From NCBI RefSeq assembly GCF_020740535.1, contig NZ_CP082362.1:2666001-2730000 (forward strand): 64,000 bases of DNA, in the 5' to 3' direction. The translations under genes were made by a program, and so were the position numbers. Positions 37,368-46,400 of this stretch are shown here, one piece after another. Position 1 is the first letter of the stretch. Every line of letters begins with the position of its first letter. The notes beneath the pieces are model-generated. The model was not told where the DNA came from. It ran no database searches and worked only from the letters and a program-made list of their open reading frames with translations. The DNA comes from Streptomyces profundus (GTDB lineage Bacteria; Actinomycetota; Actinomycetes; Streptomycetales; Streptomycetaceae).

Positions 37368-37398
37368 TTGACTTCAAGCTTCCTTGAAGTACCAGTGT
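37368..37398 (+). promoter_or_regulatory. MerR-type operator/promoter
   Basis: ACTTCAAGCTTCCTTGAAGT (37371-37390) is a perfect 8-bp inverted repeat with a 4-base centre. It lies between TTGACT (37368-37373) and CAGTGT (37393-37398), spaced 19 bases, the over-long spacer typical of MerR-activated promoters. Confidence 0.6.
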
Positions 37399-37454
37399 TG
37401 GTCCCGCCATCAGGCAACCAGCACCAGGACGAGAACCACACCCGAGGAGCACCC

Positions 37455-38462
37455 ATGCACGCCATCCGTCTGCACGCGTTCGGCCCGCCGGAGAACCTGG
37501 TCCACGAGCGCGTCGACGACCCCGTTCCCGCCCCGGGACAGGTGCGGATCGCGGTGGCCGCCGCCGGCGTGCACCTGGTGGACACGGCGCTGCGGAGCGG
37601 CGTCCCGCTCGGCGGTCACTGGAAGCCGACGCCGCTGCCGACCGTCCCGGGGCGGGAGGTCGCCGGCACCGTCGACGCCCTGGGCGACGGCGTCGACCCC
37701 GCCTGGCTGGGCCGTCGGGTCTCCGCCCATCTGGGGATGGTGCCGGGCGGCTACGCCGAACTGGCCGTCACCGCCGTGGAGAAGCTCCATCCGCTGCCGG
37801 ACGATCTGCCGGAGACCCACGCCGTGGCGCTGCTGGGCACGGGTCGGATGACCATGGGCATTCTGCGGTTCGCCGCGATCCAGCCGGGCGACACCGTCCT
37901 GGTGCTGGCCGCCGCCGGCGGCATCGGCGCGCTGCTGACCCAGGTGGCCAGGCACCGTGGCGCGACGGTGATCGGTGCCGCCGGCGGGCCGGCGAAGGTC
38001 GAGACCGTCCGTGGTCTCGGCGCGGACCTGGCCGTGGACTACGACAGGGCCGACTGGGCGGACACGGTGCGCGGCGCGTTCGGCGACCGGCCGGTGCGCT
38101 ATGTCTTCGAGGGGGTCGGCGGGGAGCGCGCCCTGGCCGCCATCCGGCTGCTGGCCCCGGGCGGCGCGCATCTCGCCTACGGCACGGCGTCCCAGGGCAT
38201 CGGCGACGCGGAGAGCGCCACCCTGCCGAAGGAGGAGCTCGCCGAGCGGGGCATCACCTCGGAGGTCGTCCTGGGCCCGGCGCTGTTCGAGCGGATCGGC
38301 GGGATGGAGAACCTCGGGGTCCTGGAGGAGGAGGCCCTCGACCTCGCCCGCGAGGGCGTCGCCGTCCCCCTGACCCAGACCTTCCCGCTGGCCGAGGCCG
38401 CCGCCGCGCACCGCGCGTTGGAGTCCCGCGCCACCGTCGGCAAGGTCGTGCTCGTTCCCTGA
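37455..38462 (+). CDS. Quinone-oxidoreductase-type zinc-less alcohol dehydrogenase
   Basis: 335 residues from ATG 37455 (GAGGAGC just upstream). MDR superfamily: N-terminal GroES-like half (MHAIRLHAFGPPENLVHERV) and Rossmann half with VLVLAAAGGIGALLTQVARH for NADPH. Structural-zinc cysteines are absent, so it is QOR-like. It probably reduces quinones or enals with NADPH. A MerR-type operator upstream suggests induction by a small toxic or electrophilic compound. A perfect-palindrome terminator follows. Confidence 0.88.
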   Translation: MHAIRLHAFGPPENLVHERVDDPVPAPGQVRIAVAAAGVHLVDTALRSGVPLGGHWKPTPLPTVPGREVAGTVDALGDGVDPAWLGRRVSAHLGMVPGGYAELAVTAVEKLHPLPDDLPETHAVALLGTGRMTMGILRFAAIQPGDTVLVLAAAGGIGALLTQVARHRGATVIGAAGGPAKVETVRGLGADLAVDYDRADWADTVRGAFGDRPVRYVFEGVGGERALAAIRLLAPGGAHLAYGTASQGIGDAESATLPKEELAERGITSEVVLGPALFERIGGMENLGVLEEEALDLAREGVAVPLTQTFPLAEAAAAHRALESRATVGKVVLVP

Positions 38463-38472
38463 ACGGCCCCCT

Positions 38473-38500
38473 CGGGGGTGGCCGGCGCCGGCCACCCCCG
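38473..38500. terminator. Bidirectional hairpin terminator
   Basis: Perfect 28-base palindrome (14-bp arms, CGGGGGTGGCCGGC) between the convergent dehydrogenase and alpha-galactosidase genes. Confidence 0.75.
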
Positions 38501-38512
38501 GGGTGCGTGCGG

Positions 38513-40657
38513 TCAGCCGTCGACGCGGACCACGTCGAGCAGCAGCAGCCGCTCGGGGTGCTGGATCGGGGCGCGCACGCCGATCGTGCCGAGCACCCGG
38601 CCGGGGAGGGTGACGCCCCGGTCCCACCAGCTGAGCGCGTTCATCGCGGGGCCGACGGAACGGGCGGCAGGGGCGAGCGGGGTGACCCGGTAGCGCGCCT
38701 CGGGGTCGAGCCCGGGGAGTCGCACCATCCCGGGCGGCGCCTGCACGCTGGTGGCGACCTGCGCGAGGGTGAACACCGCGCGGGCGCCGTCCTGGGCGAC
38801 CACGCCGTGCACCCAGAGCGCGGGGTCCGGGTGGTCCTCGCGGACGACATGCCCGGTGTGCAGCAGCGGGCGCAGCTCCTTGTAGAGGGTGATCCACTCG
38901 GCGAGCGCCGCGCGGTCGTCGGCGGACGCACTGGTGAGATCCCACTCGATGCCGAAGTGGCCGGAGATCGCGGTTCCGGCGCGGAACTCCAGGCCGTGGG
39001 TGCGGCCCGTGGTGTGGGCGCGGGGCGCGCCGACATGGGAGCCCATCAGCTCAGGCGGCAGCAGGAGCCCCGTCCAGCGCTGGATGCGCTGCCGCTCCAG
39101 GGCGTCGATGCAGTCGCTGGTCCAGACGCGGTCGGTGCGCTCCAGTACGCCGAGGTCGACGCGCCCGCCGCCGGAGGAGCAGGACTCGATCTCAAGACCC
39201 GGGTGGCGCGCGCGCAGTTCGTCCAGGAGGCGGTAGACGGCGAGCGTCTGCCGGTGGACGCCGGCCTGGCCCGTGGGGCTGTGGCCGGCCTCGACGAGGT
39301 CGCGGTTGTGGTCCCACTTGAGGTAGGTCAGCGCGTACTCGCCGACGATGGCGTCGAGTCGCTCAAGGATGTACGCGTAGGCCCCTGGGTGGCCCAGGTC
39401 GAGGACCTGCTGGTTGCGGGACTCGGGGGGCAGCCGGTCGCCGGTGGCCATGATCCACTCGGGGTGGGCGCGGGCGAGGTCGGAGTTCTGGTTGACCATC
39501 TCGGGCTCGACCCAGAGGCCGAACTCCAGGCCGAGGCCGCGTACATATTCGGCCAGCGGGTGCAGCCCCTCGGGCCAGACGTCCTCGTCCACATACCAGT
39601 CGCCGAGGCCCGCGTGGTCGTCGCGGCGCCCCCGGAACCAGCCGTCGTCCAGGACGAACCGCTCCGCGCCGATCTCGGCCGCCGCGTCGGCGAGTTCCCT
39701 GAGCTTGGGGAGGCGGTGGTCGAAGTAGACGGCCTCCCACACATTGAGGGTGACGGGGCGCGCGCCGGTGGGGTGGTGGGGGCGGGCCCGCAGGAAGCCG
39801 TGGAAGCGGGCGGCCAGCTCGTCAAGACCCTCCCGGCCGTAGCTGCCGTAGATCCAGGGGGTGGTGTAGGAGTCGCCTGAGCCCAGGGTGATCTCGCCGG
39901 CCAGCGGCAGTTCGCCGCCGGCGAGCAGGGAGACGCCGGTGTGGGTGCGCTCGGCCAGCGAGCGCTGGTTGCCGCTCCAGGCGACGTGCAGGCCCCACAC
40001 CTCGCCGGCGCGGAAGCCGAAGTCGGCCTCGCCGGCGATATGGACGGTGACCGCGTCGGTGCCCGTGCGGCCCTTGCGGTTGTCCCGCAGATGGGTGCCG
40101 ATGGTGAACTCGTGCCGCTGCGGGGTGCGTTCCCGCAGGTGGCGGCCGGTCATGTCGAGCAGTTCCGTTGCCCGCTCGGGCACCGGCAGGGCCAGCAGCA
40201 GCGCGCCGAGGCTGAACGGGGCGGTGGCCTCGTCGGCCTGGCTGGTCAACGTGGCGCGCTGGCGGACGAGGCCGCTGGGGGTGAGCTCGATCTCCAGGCG
40301 CAGTTCGAGCGCGGCGACGACGTCCTCGGCGGTGAGGGAGAGCGAACGTTCCCCGACCTCGGACGCGGTCACGGTGAAGGCGGTGGAGAAGTCGGCGCCG
40401 GCGCGGTGCCCGGTGAGGCCGGGGGTGCCCTGCCAGCCGGCGGAGTGCTCGGGGAGTAGCGCGAGCGGGACGGCGAGGTCGACGTTGTTGGACGCCACCT
40501 GGGGCACCTGGGCCAGGGCCAGTTCCGCCATGGTCTCCTGTGAGAGTTCGCCCAGGTCGACGCCCCAGTGCACGACGCGGGGCAGCCCGCTTCCCGTGCG
40601 GTCCAGGACGAGCCCGGTCCCCGCCGACCGAAAGTTCAGGTAGGGCCCATCGTGCAT
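38513..40657 (-). CDS. GH36 alpha-galactosidase
   Basis: 714 residues from ATG 40657, the GH36 norm. The N-terminal beta-sandwich is followed by a TIM barrel: NVWEAVYFDHRLPKL, RFVLDDGWFRGRRDD, EPEMVNQNSDLARAHPEW, YLKWDHNRDL with the catalytic nucleophile Asp, and SCSSGGGRVDLGVL then WTSDCIDALERQRIQ with the acid/base Asp. No signal peptide, so it acts in the cytoplasm on imported alpha-galactosides such as melibiose or raffinose. The ribosome site is AAGGGGA. It is separated from the next minus-strand gene by a terminator. Confidence 0.93.
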   Translation of the reverse strand: MHDGPYLNFRSAGTGLVLDRTGSGLPRVVHWGVDLGELSQETMAELALAQVPQVASNNVDLAVPLALLPEHSAGWQGTPGLTGHRAGADFSTAFTVTASEVGERSLSLTAEDVVAALELRLEIELTPSGLVRQRATLTSQADEATAPFSLGALLLALPVPERATELLDMTGRHLRERTPQRHEFTIGTHLRDNRKGRTGTDAVTVHIAGEADFGFRAGEVWGLHVAWSGNQRSLAERTHTGVSLLAGGELPLAGEITLGSGDSYTTPWIYGSYGREGLDELAARFHGFLRARPHHPTGARPVTLNVWEAVYFDHRLPKLRELADAAAEIGAERFVLDDGWFRGRRDDHAGLGDWYVDEDVWPEGLHPLAEYVRGLGLEFGLWVEPEMVNQNSDLARAHPEWIMATGDRLPPESRNQQVLDLGHPGAYAYILERLDAIVGEYALTYLKWDHNRDLVEAGHSPTGQAGVHRQTLAVYRLLDELRARHPGLEIESCSSGGGRVDLGVLERTDRVWTSDCIDALERQRIQRWTGLLLPPELMGSHVGAPRAHTTGRTHGLEFRAGTAISGHFGIEWDLTSASADDRAALAEWITLYKELRPLLHTGHVVREDHPDPALWVHGVVAQDGARAVFTLAQVATSVQAPPGMVRLPGLDPEARYRVTPLAPAARSVGPAMNALSWWDRGVTLPGRVLGTIGVRAPIQHPERLLLLDVVRVDG

Positions 40658-40747
40658 CGGAGATCCCCTTGTTCGCTCCTGTTGATACCTGCGCGATTCT
40701 TTCCGCGTTCGCCGGCCCGGGTCAAACAGCCGGTCCGAACCGCGCGG

Positions 40748-40775
40748 AAGGGCGGGCACCCTGCCGGGTGTCCGC
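40748..40775 (-). terminator. Hairpin terminator after the DUF1080 gene
   Basis: 12-bp stem (GGGCGGGCACCC with GGGTGTCCGCCC, one G-T pair) and a 4-base loop, 44 bases past the stop of the large minus-strand gene. Confidence 0.7.
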
Positions 40776-40818
40776 CCTCCCACGGTTCACGACGCGGTGA
40801 TCATCTCCCGTGCCGCCC

Positions 40819-43809
40819 TCAGAGGTCCATCACCTGCACATTCCGGAACCAGACGTCGGATCCGGTGTGGTGGTTCTGCAACCCGACGCGGCCCGAGCTG
40901 AGATCCCGGTTCGGGTCCGCGCCCTCGGTGTCGAACTCGTTGATCAGCACGTCGTTGAGATAGACGCTGACATGCAGCCCCTCGACCACGATCTCGTAGG
41001 TGTTCCACTCCCCCGGCGGGTTCAGCGCCGCGTCCCGCGCCTCGATGTCGGCGCCCTGGAAGTCGTAGATCGCGCCGGTGGTGCGCTCCGGCGCGTCCGT
41101 GGCGTCGATCTGCACCTCGAAGCCCTGGTTGCGGGCCGCCGGATCGCCCTGCGGGTCCGGGACGCCGATATGCACGCCCGAGTTGTCGTCCCCGGCCATC
41201 TTCCAGTCCAACTTCAGGCTGTAGTCGGTCAGTTCCTCGGGATGGGTGAGCAGACCCAGTCCGCCGACGGAACGCATCGTGCAGTCGGCCTGGTGGATGA
41301 AGTCGCCGGGCGCGGCCATCTGCCAGTCGGCGAGGCTCTCCTCCGTCCCGTCGAAGAGCATCCGGTAGCCGGCGCCTGGCTCGGCCGGGACGCACTGGTC
41401 CCGCTGGACGCGGAGATGGTCCCAGTTCACATGCCGGTCGTCGTCCTCACCGGCCGAGACGGTGACGGTGTTCGTCCCCGCCTGGAGGTCGAGCTGTTCG
41501 GTGTGGTCGGCCCACGCCTGCCAGATCTCGGTGGTCTCGACCGCGATCTGCCCGAGGTCGGTGCCGTTGACGTCCAGCGAGATCGTCTTGGTGCCGACAA
41601 AGGGGTTGGGGCCGTTGGCGTAGCGGAAGGTCACCGGATAGGTGCCGGCCTCGTCGACCGACACGTCCCAGGTCAGCTCGGCGCCGATATTGTCGAAGCC
41701 GTCGACATAGCCGCCCCCGGTGTGGTTCGGGTGCTCGTCGTCGATGTCGGCGCCGCCGCGCAGCGTCCCGTTCTCGGCCTCGTAGAGACCGAGTTCGTTC
41801 GGCGGCTCCACGTAGTTCGGGATGGTGTGGACGGTGTACCACGCCTCGGTGCTCCACAGCGCCGTGCCGTCCGCTGCCTCGAACGGGCGCGGCGAACGGA
41901 CGTGGGCGACCCGGTCCTCACGCAGCCCGGGAAGTTCCAGGCTCACCGTGCGCCCGTCGGCCGAGACCGAGGCGCCGGTGACGGTCAGCACCTCCTGGTT
42001 CTGCTTCGCCCCGCCGTACTGCGAGGTCGGGTTGTAGTTCCACTGCTCCACCTCGTACCGCTCGGCGAGGTTTCCGATCACGTCGTCGGCGACCGGCTTG
42101 GTGTAGGTGAGGTCGAACCCGCTCTCCGTGACCTCCATCGACAGGATGTCCATGGCGTCCTCGGCGGTGGGCGTCAACTTCTGCAAGCCGTAGGGGAACT
42201 TGCCCGGCTGCTCCCAGTTGCCGCCACCACCGATGCCACCGACGTAGAACGCGCCGTCGGGGCCGAGCGCCAGCCGGCTGACACCGGACTCCAGGCCCTG
42301 GGTCATCCGGAACACCGCGCCCTGCCGCTGCCCCTCGACCTCTTCGAGGAACGCCCGCTGGAGCCCGCCGTACGTGACGTCGCCGAACACCAGCTGGCCC
42401 TCGAAAGCACCCTGCTCGACCAGCACCGGGTTGGTCGGCGAGTTGGATATCTCACCGTGCGGCAGCCACAGCACCGGCTCGGTCACCGGCTGGTCGTCGA
42501 ACGGTCCCGGCGGGGTCGTGTAGTGGTTGTAGAACGCCCCCTCCTGGATCTCGACCAGCTTCGACGAGGGCAGCCAGTCGCCCTGGTTGTCCGCGACGAA
42601 GATCTCGCCCTCGGGGCCCCAGCCGATGCCGTTCGGGGTGCGCAGACCGCCGGCGACGTACTCCACCTCGCCGGTCCCCTTGTCGATCCGGACCGAGGTG
42701 CCCCGGTTCTCGACATGCTGCGGCACGGTGGTCCTACCGCCCGGGGTGATGGCGACGGACAGGTTCAGGTAGTAGTGCTCCTCGTCGGCCAGCAGGCCGA
42801 ACCCGAACTCGTGGTACGTCCCCCCGCTCGGCCAGCTGGCGATGGCCTCCTTGTCCTCGTAGAACCCGTCCCCCTCGGCGTCGATCAGCCGGCTGAGCTG
42901 GTGCTTCTCCGCGACGATCACCTCGCCGTCCTCGACCAGCACCCCCTGGGGCTCGTTCATGTCCGTCGCCACGACCTCGGTGGTGACCGTCTCCGGACCG
43001 GCGTCCTCCCCCACGGTGCCGTCCACGATCTCCACGGCGCCGTCGAAGCTCTCCCGGCCGGCCCAGGTGGTGATGACCATGCGGCCGTCGTCGAACCAGT
43101 CCATGCCGGTGACCTTCGGCTCGAACCCCTCGGGCCGCAGATCGGTCAGCGTGTAGTTCGGGTGCATCTCGGCCAGCGGCATCCCGTCCCCCGGGCTGGC
43201 GTCGACGCCCTCACAGCTCTTCACCCCGGGCGAGGTGACCCGGGTGACATCGGCGTCGGTGCTCAGCGCCGACTCGGGCACCAGCACGAACTCGTCCTGC
43301 CCCGGCGGGCGCCACTCCAGGCGCAGCGCCTTGCCGAAGGCGCCCTGGAAGTAGTCGATCCACAACGCGTGGGCGCCCTCGGTCAGTTCGGCCGAACCGT
43401 CGGCCGGGGTCGGGGGCTGCCGCCGGTCGTTCTCGATGATCTCCTCGCCGTTGAGGGACAGCCGGGAGCCGTCGTCGCTGATGATCCGGAAGTCGTAGGT
43501 GCCGTCCTCGGGAACGTGGATGTTCCCGATCACGTGCGCCATGAAGTTGTTGGCGATCCCGCCGAAGTCCTCGTCCGACTCCCAGTCGACCGTCGGCCGC
43601 AGGACATCGATGTTCGGCGTCTGCCCCTGGGTCAGAACGCAGATCTCCTCCGGCTCGAATCCGACGTCGAACGCGCGGAGGGTGACACCCGGCTCCTGTG
43701 GCGGCAGATCCTCCGCAGCCGCGTTGGCGGCTCCGACCGGCAGGATCACCGCGGCCACCAGGGCGACCCCCAGGGTCACCGCCGGTAGGCGACGTGGTCT
43801 TACACGCAT
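40819..43809 (-). CDS. Secreted multidomain carbohydrate-active protein (PA14, beta-propeller, CBM6/35-like, DUF1080)
   Basis: 996 residues from ATG 43809 (AAAGGAG 8 bases upstream). A signal peptide ends near VGAANAAAED. Domains, roughly: PA14-like sugar-binding 40-170 (DGTYDFRIISDDGSRLSLNG); a six-bladed propeller of the sorbosone-dehydrogenase type 200-530 (GLRTPNGIGWGPEGEIFVAD, LALGPDGAFYVGG); a beta-sandwich 535-640; a CBM6/35-like module 650-775 (YEAENGTLRGGADID, GGGYVDGFDNIGAEL); and C-terminal DUF1080/3-keto-disaccharide hydrolase-type jelly roll 785-996 (MLFDGTEESLADW, DNSGVHIGVPDPQG, VGLQNHHTGSDVWFRN). Similar composites occur in planctomycetes. Substrate unknown. A LacI-type operator lies about 290 bases upstream. 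Confidence 0.82.
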   Translation of the reverse strand: MRVRPRRLPAVTLGVALVAAVILPVGAANAAAEDLPPQEPGVTLRAFDVGFEPEEICVLTQGQTPNIDVLRPTVDWESDEDFGGIANNFMAHVIGNIHVPEDGTYDFRIISDDGSRLSLNGEEIIENDRRQPPTPADGSAELTEGAHALWIDYFQGAFGKALRLEWRPPGQDEFVLVPESALSTDADVTRVTSPGVKSCEGVDASPGDGMPLAEMHPNYTLTDLRPEGFEPKVTGMDWFDDGRMVITTWAGRESFDGAVEIVDGTVGEDAGPETVTTEVVATDMNEPQGVLVEDGEVIVAEKHQLSRLIDAEGDGFYEDKEAIASWPSGGTYHEFGFGLLADEEHYYLNLSVAITPGGRTTVPQHVENRGTSVRIDKGTGEVEYVAGGLRTPNGIGWGPEGEIFVADNQGDWLPSSKLVEIQEGAFYNHYTTPPGPFDDQPVTEPVLWLPHGEISNSPTNPVLVEQGAFEGQLVFGDVTYGGLQRAFLEEVEGQRQGAVFRMTQGLESGVSRLALGPDGAFYVGGIGGGGNWEQPGKFPYGLQKLTPTAEDAMDILSMEVTESGFDLTYTKPVADDVIGNLAERYEVEQWNYNPTSQYGGAKQNQEVLTVTGASVSADGRTVSLELPGLREDRVAHVRSPRPFEAADGTALWSTEAWYTVHTIPNYVEPPNELGLYEAENGTLRGGADIDDEHPNHTGGGYVDGFDNIGAELTWDVSVDEAGTYPVTFRYANGPNPFVGTKTISLDVNGTDLGQIAVETTEIWQAWADHTEQLDLQAGTNTVTVSAGEDDDRHVNWDHLRVQRDQCVPAEPGAGYRMLFDGTEESLADWQMAAPGDFIHQADCTMRSVGGLGLLTHPEELTDYSLKLDWKMAGDDNSGVHIGVPDPQGDPAARNQGFEVQIDATDAPERTTGAIYDFQGADIEARDAALNPPGEWNTYEIVVEGLHVSVYLNDVLINEFDTEGADPNRDLSSGRVGLQNHHTGSDVWFRNVQVMDL

Positions 43810-44284
43810 GAACTGACTCCTTTGCACGGCTGGGGAAATCGGGTTCATCTGGTGCTTCGGGCGCCCGGGACAGCGCCGGGACATGGGTGGGCGACGGCGG
43901 GGGGAAATCGATTGCGGAAAGAGCGCGGTGAGCGTGGACGGCTCGTCAACTCGACCGCCGACCGGGGTCGTTGATATGTCGGGAGTGCGCGTTTACATCG
44001 ATTACTGCACGGGCGGACGGAACGTCGGCGAAGGGCGCGGGCGGCCCTTGGCGGGCCCTGCGGGGACCCGGGGTGGGTGGGGGGTGGGGGTCACGCGGCT
44101 CGGGTAAGCGCTTTCTGCTGCCGAAAATTACGACCGCCCCAGAGGACTGTCAACCCGCCGGACAACAGGAACTGACGAAAACTCACATCTCCGGACCGAG
44201 AAAAACCCCATACCCCCATGCAACGCCCACCCCGACGGGGTTCGGAGCGTGCAGGCGGCGTCAGCCGGTGCGCGCGCGGGAACG
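43810..44284. other. Intergenic region upstream of the DUF1080 gene
   Basis: 475 bp. It contains a LacI-type operator at 44101-44118 and a GC-rich G-run stretch at 44050-44095. No further gene. A definite promoter for the DUF1080 gene could not be picked. Confidence 0.4.
44101..44118. promoter_or_regulatory. LacI-family operator copy (upstream of DUF1080 gene)
   Basis: CGGGTAAGCGCTTTCTGC. It shares GGGTAAGCGCTTTC with the operator at 45429-45446, next to the LacI gene. The core AAGCGCTT is palindromic. Confidence 0.55.
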
Positions 44285-45358
44285 TCAGCCCGCGCGCCGT
44301 GGGCAGGACGCCCGCAGGATCACCTGGCCCGGCACGCTGATGTCCTCCCCCAGCGGCGCCGTGGCGTCCAGCGCCAGATCCGCCGCGCGCCGGCCGATCT
44401 CCGCCAGCGGAAAGCGCACCGTGGTCAGCCGGGGCGTCACGTCAGCGGCCGTCTCGATGTCGTTGAAGCCGGTGACGGCGATATCCCGCCCCGGCTCGAT
44501 CCCCGCGTCCCGCAGCGCCGTCATCGCGCCCACGGCCATGAAGTCGTTGCCCGCGCACAGCACATCGGCCTCCGCGATCCGGCCGGACTCGATCAACCGC
44601 CGGGTGGACCGGTAGCCGCCCACCCGGTCGAACGTGTCGCTCTCCACCATCGCGATCCCGCCGTCCAGCGAGGCGAGCCCCTGCCGCAGCCCCTCCGTCC
44701 GCTCCACCACGGTCACCAGCCGCTCGGCGCCCGTGATCACCGCGGCTCTGCGATAGCCGAGGCGCGCGACGGCGGCGCCCAGCGCCCGGGCGCCGGAGCT
44801 GTTGGCCGGGCGCACCGCGCCGACGCCACCGACCGGTTGGCTCAGAAAGATCGCCCGGCCACCGCTCTCGGCGAATCCCCGCAGCTCGGCGAGGAGCGCC
44901 TCGGCGTGCGGGCTGCCCGAGACACGGCTCCCGCTCACCAGGATGGCGCGCGGTCGCTGCCCGCGGATCATCCTCAGCGAGGCCAGCTCCCACGCGGTCT
45001 CCCGCGCGGTGATCGCGATCGTGACGATCACACCGTGGGCGTGGGCGGAGGTGGCGACCCCCTCGGCGATGGCCGAGAAGTACGGGTCGTCGATGCTGCT
45101 GACCAGCAGCGCGAGCACGGGGGCCATCCCGCGGGCCATCGCCTGCGCCGACAGATCCGTCCGGTAGTCCAACTCCCGCGCCGCGCGCAGAACCCGCTCC
45201 CGGTGGGCCGGGCCGACCTTGCGGTCGCTGTCGTTGAGCACCCGGGACGCCGTGGCCAGGGAGACACCGGCCCGGGCGGCCACATCGGTGAGGGTCGGGT
45301 TGCCGCTGGAGACCCTGGACCGCTTCCGCTTCCCCCGACCCGACCCTTGCACAGGCAT
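44285..45358 (-). CDS. LacI-family transcriptional regulator
   Basis: 357 residues from ATG 45358 (GGAGGG just upstream). The helix-turn-helix is LTDVAARAGVSLATASRVLN after a basic leader (GRGKRKRSR). The sensor is Peripla_BP-type: VLALLVSSIDDPYFSAIAEG, ILVSGSRVSGSPHAEALL, LCAGNDFMAVGAMTALRD, IAVTGFNDIETAADVTPRLTT. It is divergent from the ABC importer genes, with two palindromic operators in between that should give both autoregulation and importer repression. Confidence 0.92.
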   Translation of the reverse strand: MPVQGSGRGKRKRSRVSSGNPTLTDVAARAGVSLATASRVLNDSDRKVGPAHRERVLRAARELDYRTDLSAQAMARGMAPVLALLVSSIDDPYFSAIAEGVATSAHAHGVIVTIAITARETAWELASLRMIRGQRPRAILVSGSRVSGSPHAEALLAELRGFAESGGRAIFLSQPVGGVGAVRPANSSGARALGAAVARLGYRRAAVITGAERLVTVVERTEGLRQGLASLDGGIAMVESDTFDRVGGYRSTRRLIESGRIAEADVLCAGNDFMAVGAMTALRDAGIEPGRDIAVTGFNDIETAADVTPRLTTVRFPLAEIGRRAADLALDATAPLGEDISVPGQVILRASCPRRAG

Positions 45359-45395
45359 TGACCCTCCAGCGAAGCCGACCCTAGTATCCCGGAAT

Positions 45396-45413
45396 TGGGA
45401 AAGCGCTATCCCA
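45396..45413. promoter_or_regulatory. LacI-family operator O2
   Basis: TGGGAAAGCGCTATCCCA, an inverted repeat broken by one position pair. It lies 38 bases before the LacI gene start and next to a GATACT -10-like hexamer on that strand. Confidence 0.65.
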
Positions 45414-45428
45414 CTTCTGCGGGCACCT

Positions 45429-45446
45429 TGGGTAAGCGCTTTCCAA
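45429..45446. promoter_or_regulatory. LacI-family operator O3
   Basis: TGGGTAAGCGCTTTCCAA, 52 bases before the permease start. Its centre is 33 bp from O2, three helical turns, so two dimers could bind the same face. Confidence 0.65.
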
Positions 45447-45497
45447 GCATAGCGAGGCCTCATCCCACCGTCCCTTGAAGTGCGACGCGAGGACCGC

Positions 45498-46346
45498 ATG
45501 ACCCAACAGGCACAGCATGCTCCAGCCCTTCCGCCAGTCCAGGTGTCCGACCAGGAGAAGGAACCGAAGCGCCGCCGCACCACACGTGGGCTGATGGCGG
45601 CGGTCTATCCGGCCACATTTCTCGCGCTGCTCGTCGCGGCCTGGTTCTTCGTCACGGCCACCGAGCTGGTCGAGCCGTACATCATCCCGTCGCCCCAGGA
45701 CACCTGGCAGGCGTTCGCCGACTACCCCGACTACCTCTGGGAGCACACGCTGGTCACGGCCGGCGAGACGCTCGCCGGATTCGCGATCGCCAGCGTGGTC
45801 GGCGTCCTCTTCGCCGTCCTGATGGTCTATTCGGCCACGCTGGAGAAGACGTTCTATCCGCTGATCCTCTTCGCCCAGGTGATCCCGAAGATCGCCATCG
45901 CGCCGCTGTTCGTGGTCTGGCTCGGCTTCGGCGCCAGCCCGAAGATCCTGGTCGCCGTCCTGATGGCGTTCTTCCCCGTCGTGATCTCCGGCATCAGCGG
46001 CCTGCGCTCGGTCGACCCCGAGCTCATCGAACTCACCTCCACCATGGGCGCCTCCCCCGTCAAGACGTTCTGGAAGGTCCGGTTCCCCGCGGCGCTGCCC
46101 GAGCTGCTGTCCGGTCTCAAGGTCGCGGCGACCCTGGCGGTCACCGGGGCCGTGGTCGGCGAGTTCGTCGGCGCCAACTCCGGTCTCGGCTACGTGATCC
46201 TCCAGGCCAACGGCAACCTCGACACCGCCATGCTCTTCGCCGCGCTGATCATCATGTCGCTGCTGGGCATCCTGCTCTTCGCGGTGATCCAGATCGCCGA
46301 GATGCTCCTGATCCCCTGGCACGCCTCGCGCCGCAACCGGCGCTGA
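45498..46346 (+). CDS. ABC transporter permease (SsuC/ThiX-like)
   Basis: 282 residues from ATG 45498 (GAGGA 5 bases upstream). Six membrane helices with the BPD_transp_1 EAA-like loop: LRSVDPELIELTSTMGASPV and KTFWKVRFPAALPELLSG. This subfamily works with NMT1/THI5-type binding proteins (sulfonate, nitrate, pyrimidine, hydroxymethylpyrimidine-like ligands). First gene of a three-gene operon under the LacI-type operators. Confidence 0.9.
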   Translation: MTQQAQHAPALPPVQVSDQEKEPKRRRTTRGLMAAVYPATFLALLVAAWFFVTATELVEPYIIPSPQDTWQAFADYPDYLWEHTLVTAGETLAGFAIASVVGVLFAVLMVYSATLEKTFYPLILFAQVIPKIAIAPLFVVWLGFGASPKILVAVLMAFFPVVISGISGLRSVDPELIELTSTMGASPVKTFWKVRFPAALPELLSGLKVAATLAVTGAVVGEFVGANSGLGYVILQANGNLDTAMLFAALIIMSLLGILLFAVIQIAEMLLIPWHASRRNRR

Positions 46347-46400
46347 GCCCATTCGAACCGAGCCAACCCCCACCGCCAGTCAACGACCGAAGGATGCCTC

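Noticed and set aside
40810-43788. 992-codon plus-strand open frame opposite the DUF1080 gene
   Set aside because: It is the antisense shadow of a gene with clear domains and ribosome site; its translation is low-complexity Arg/Gly/Val/His with no domain.
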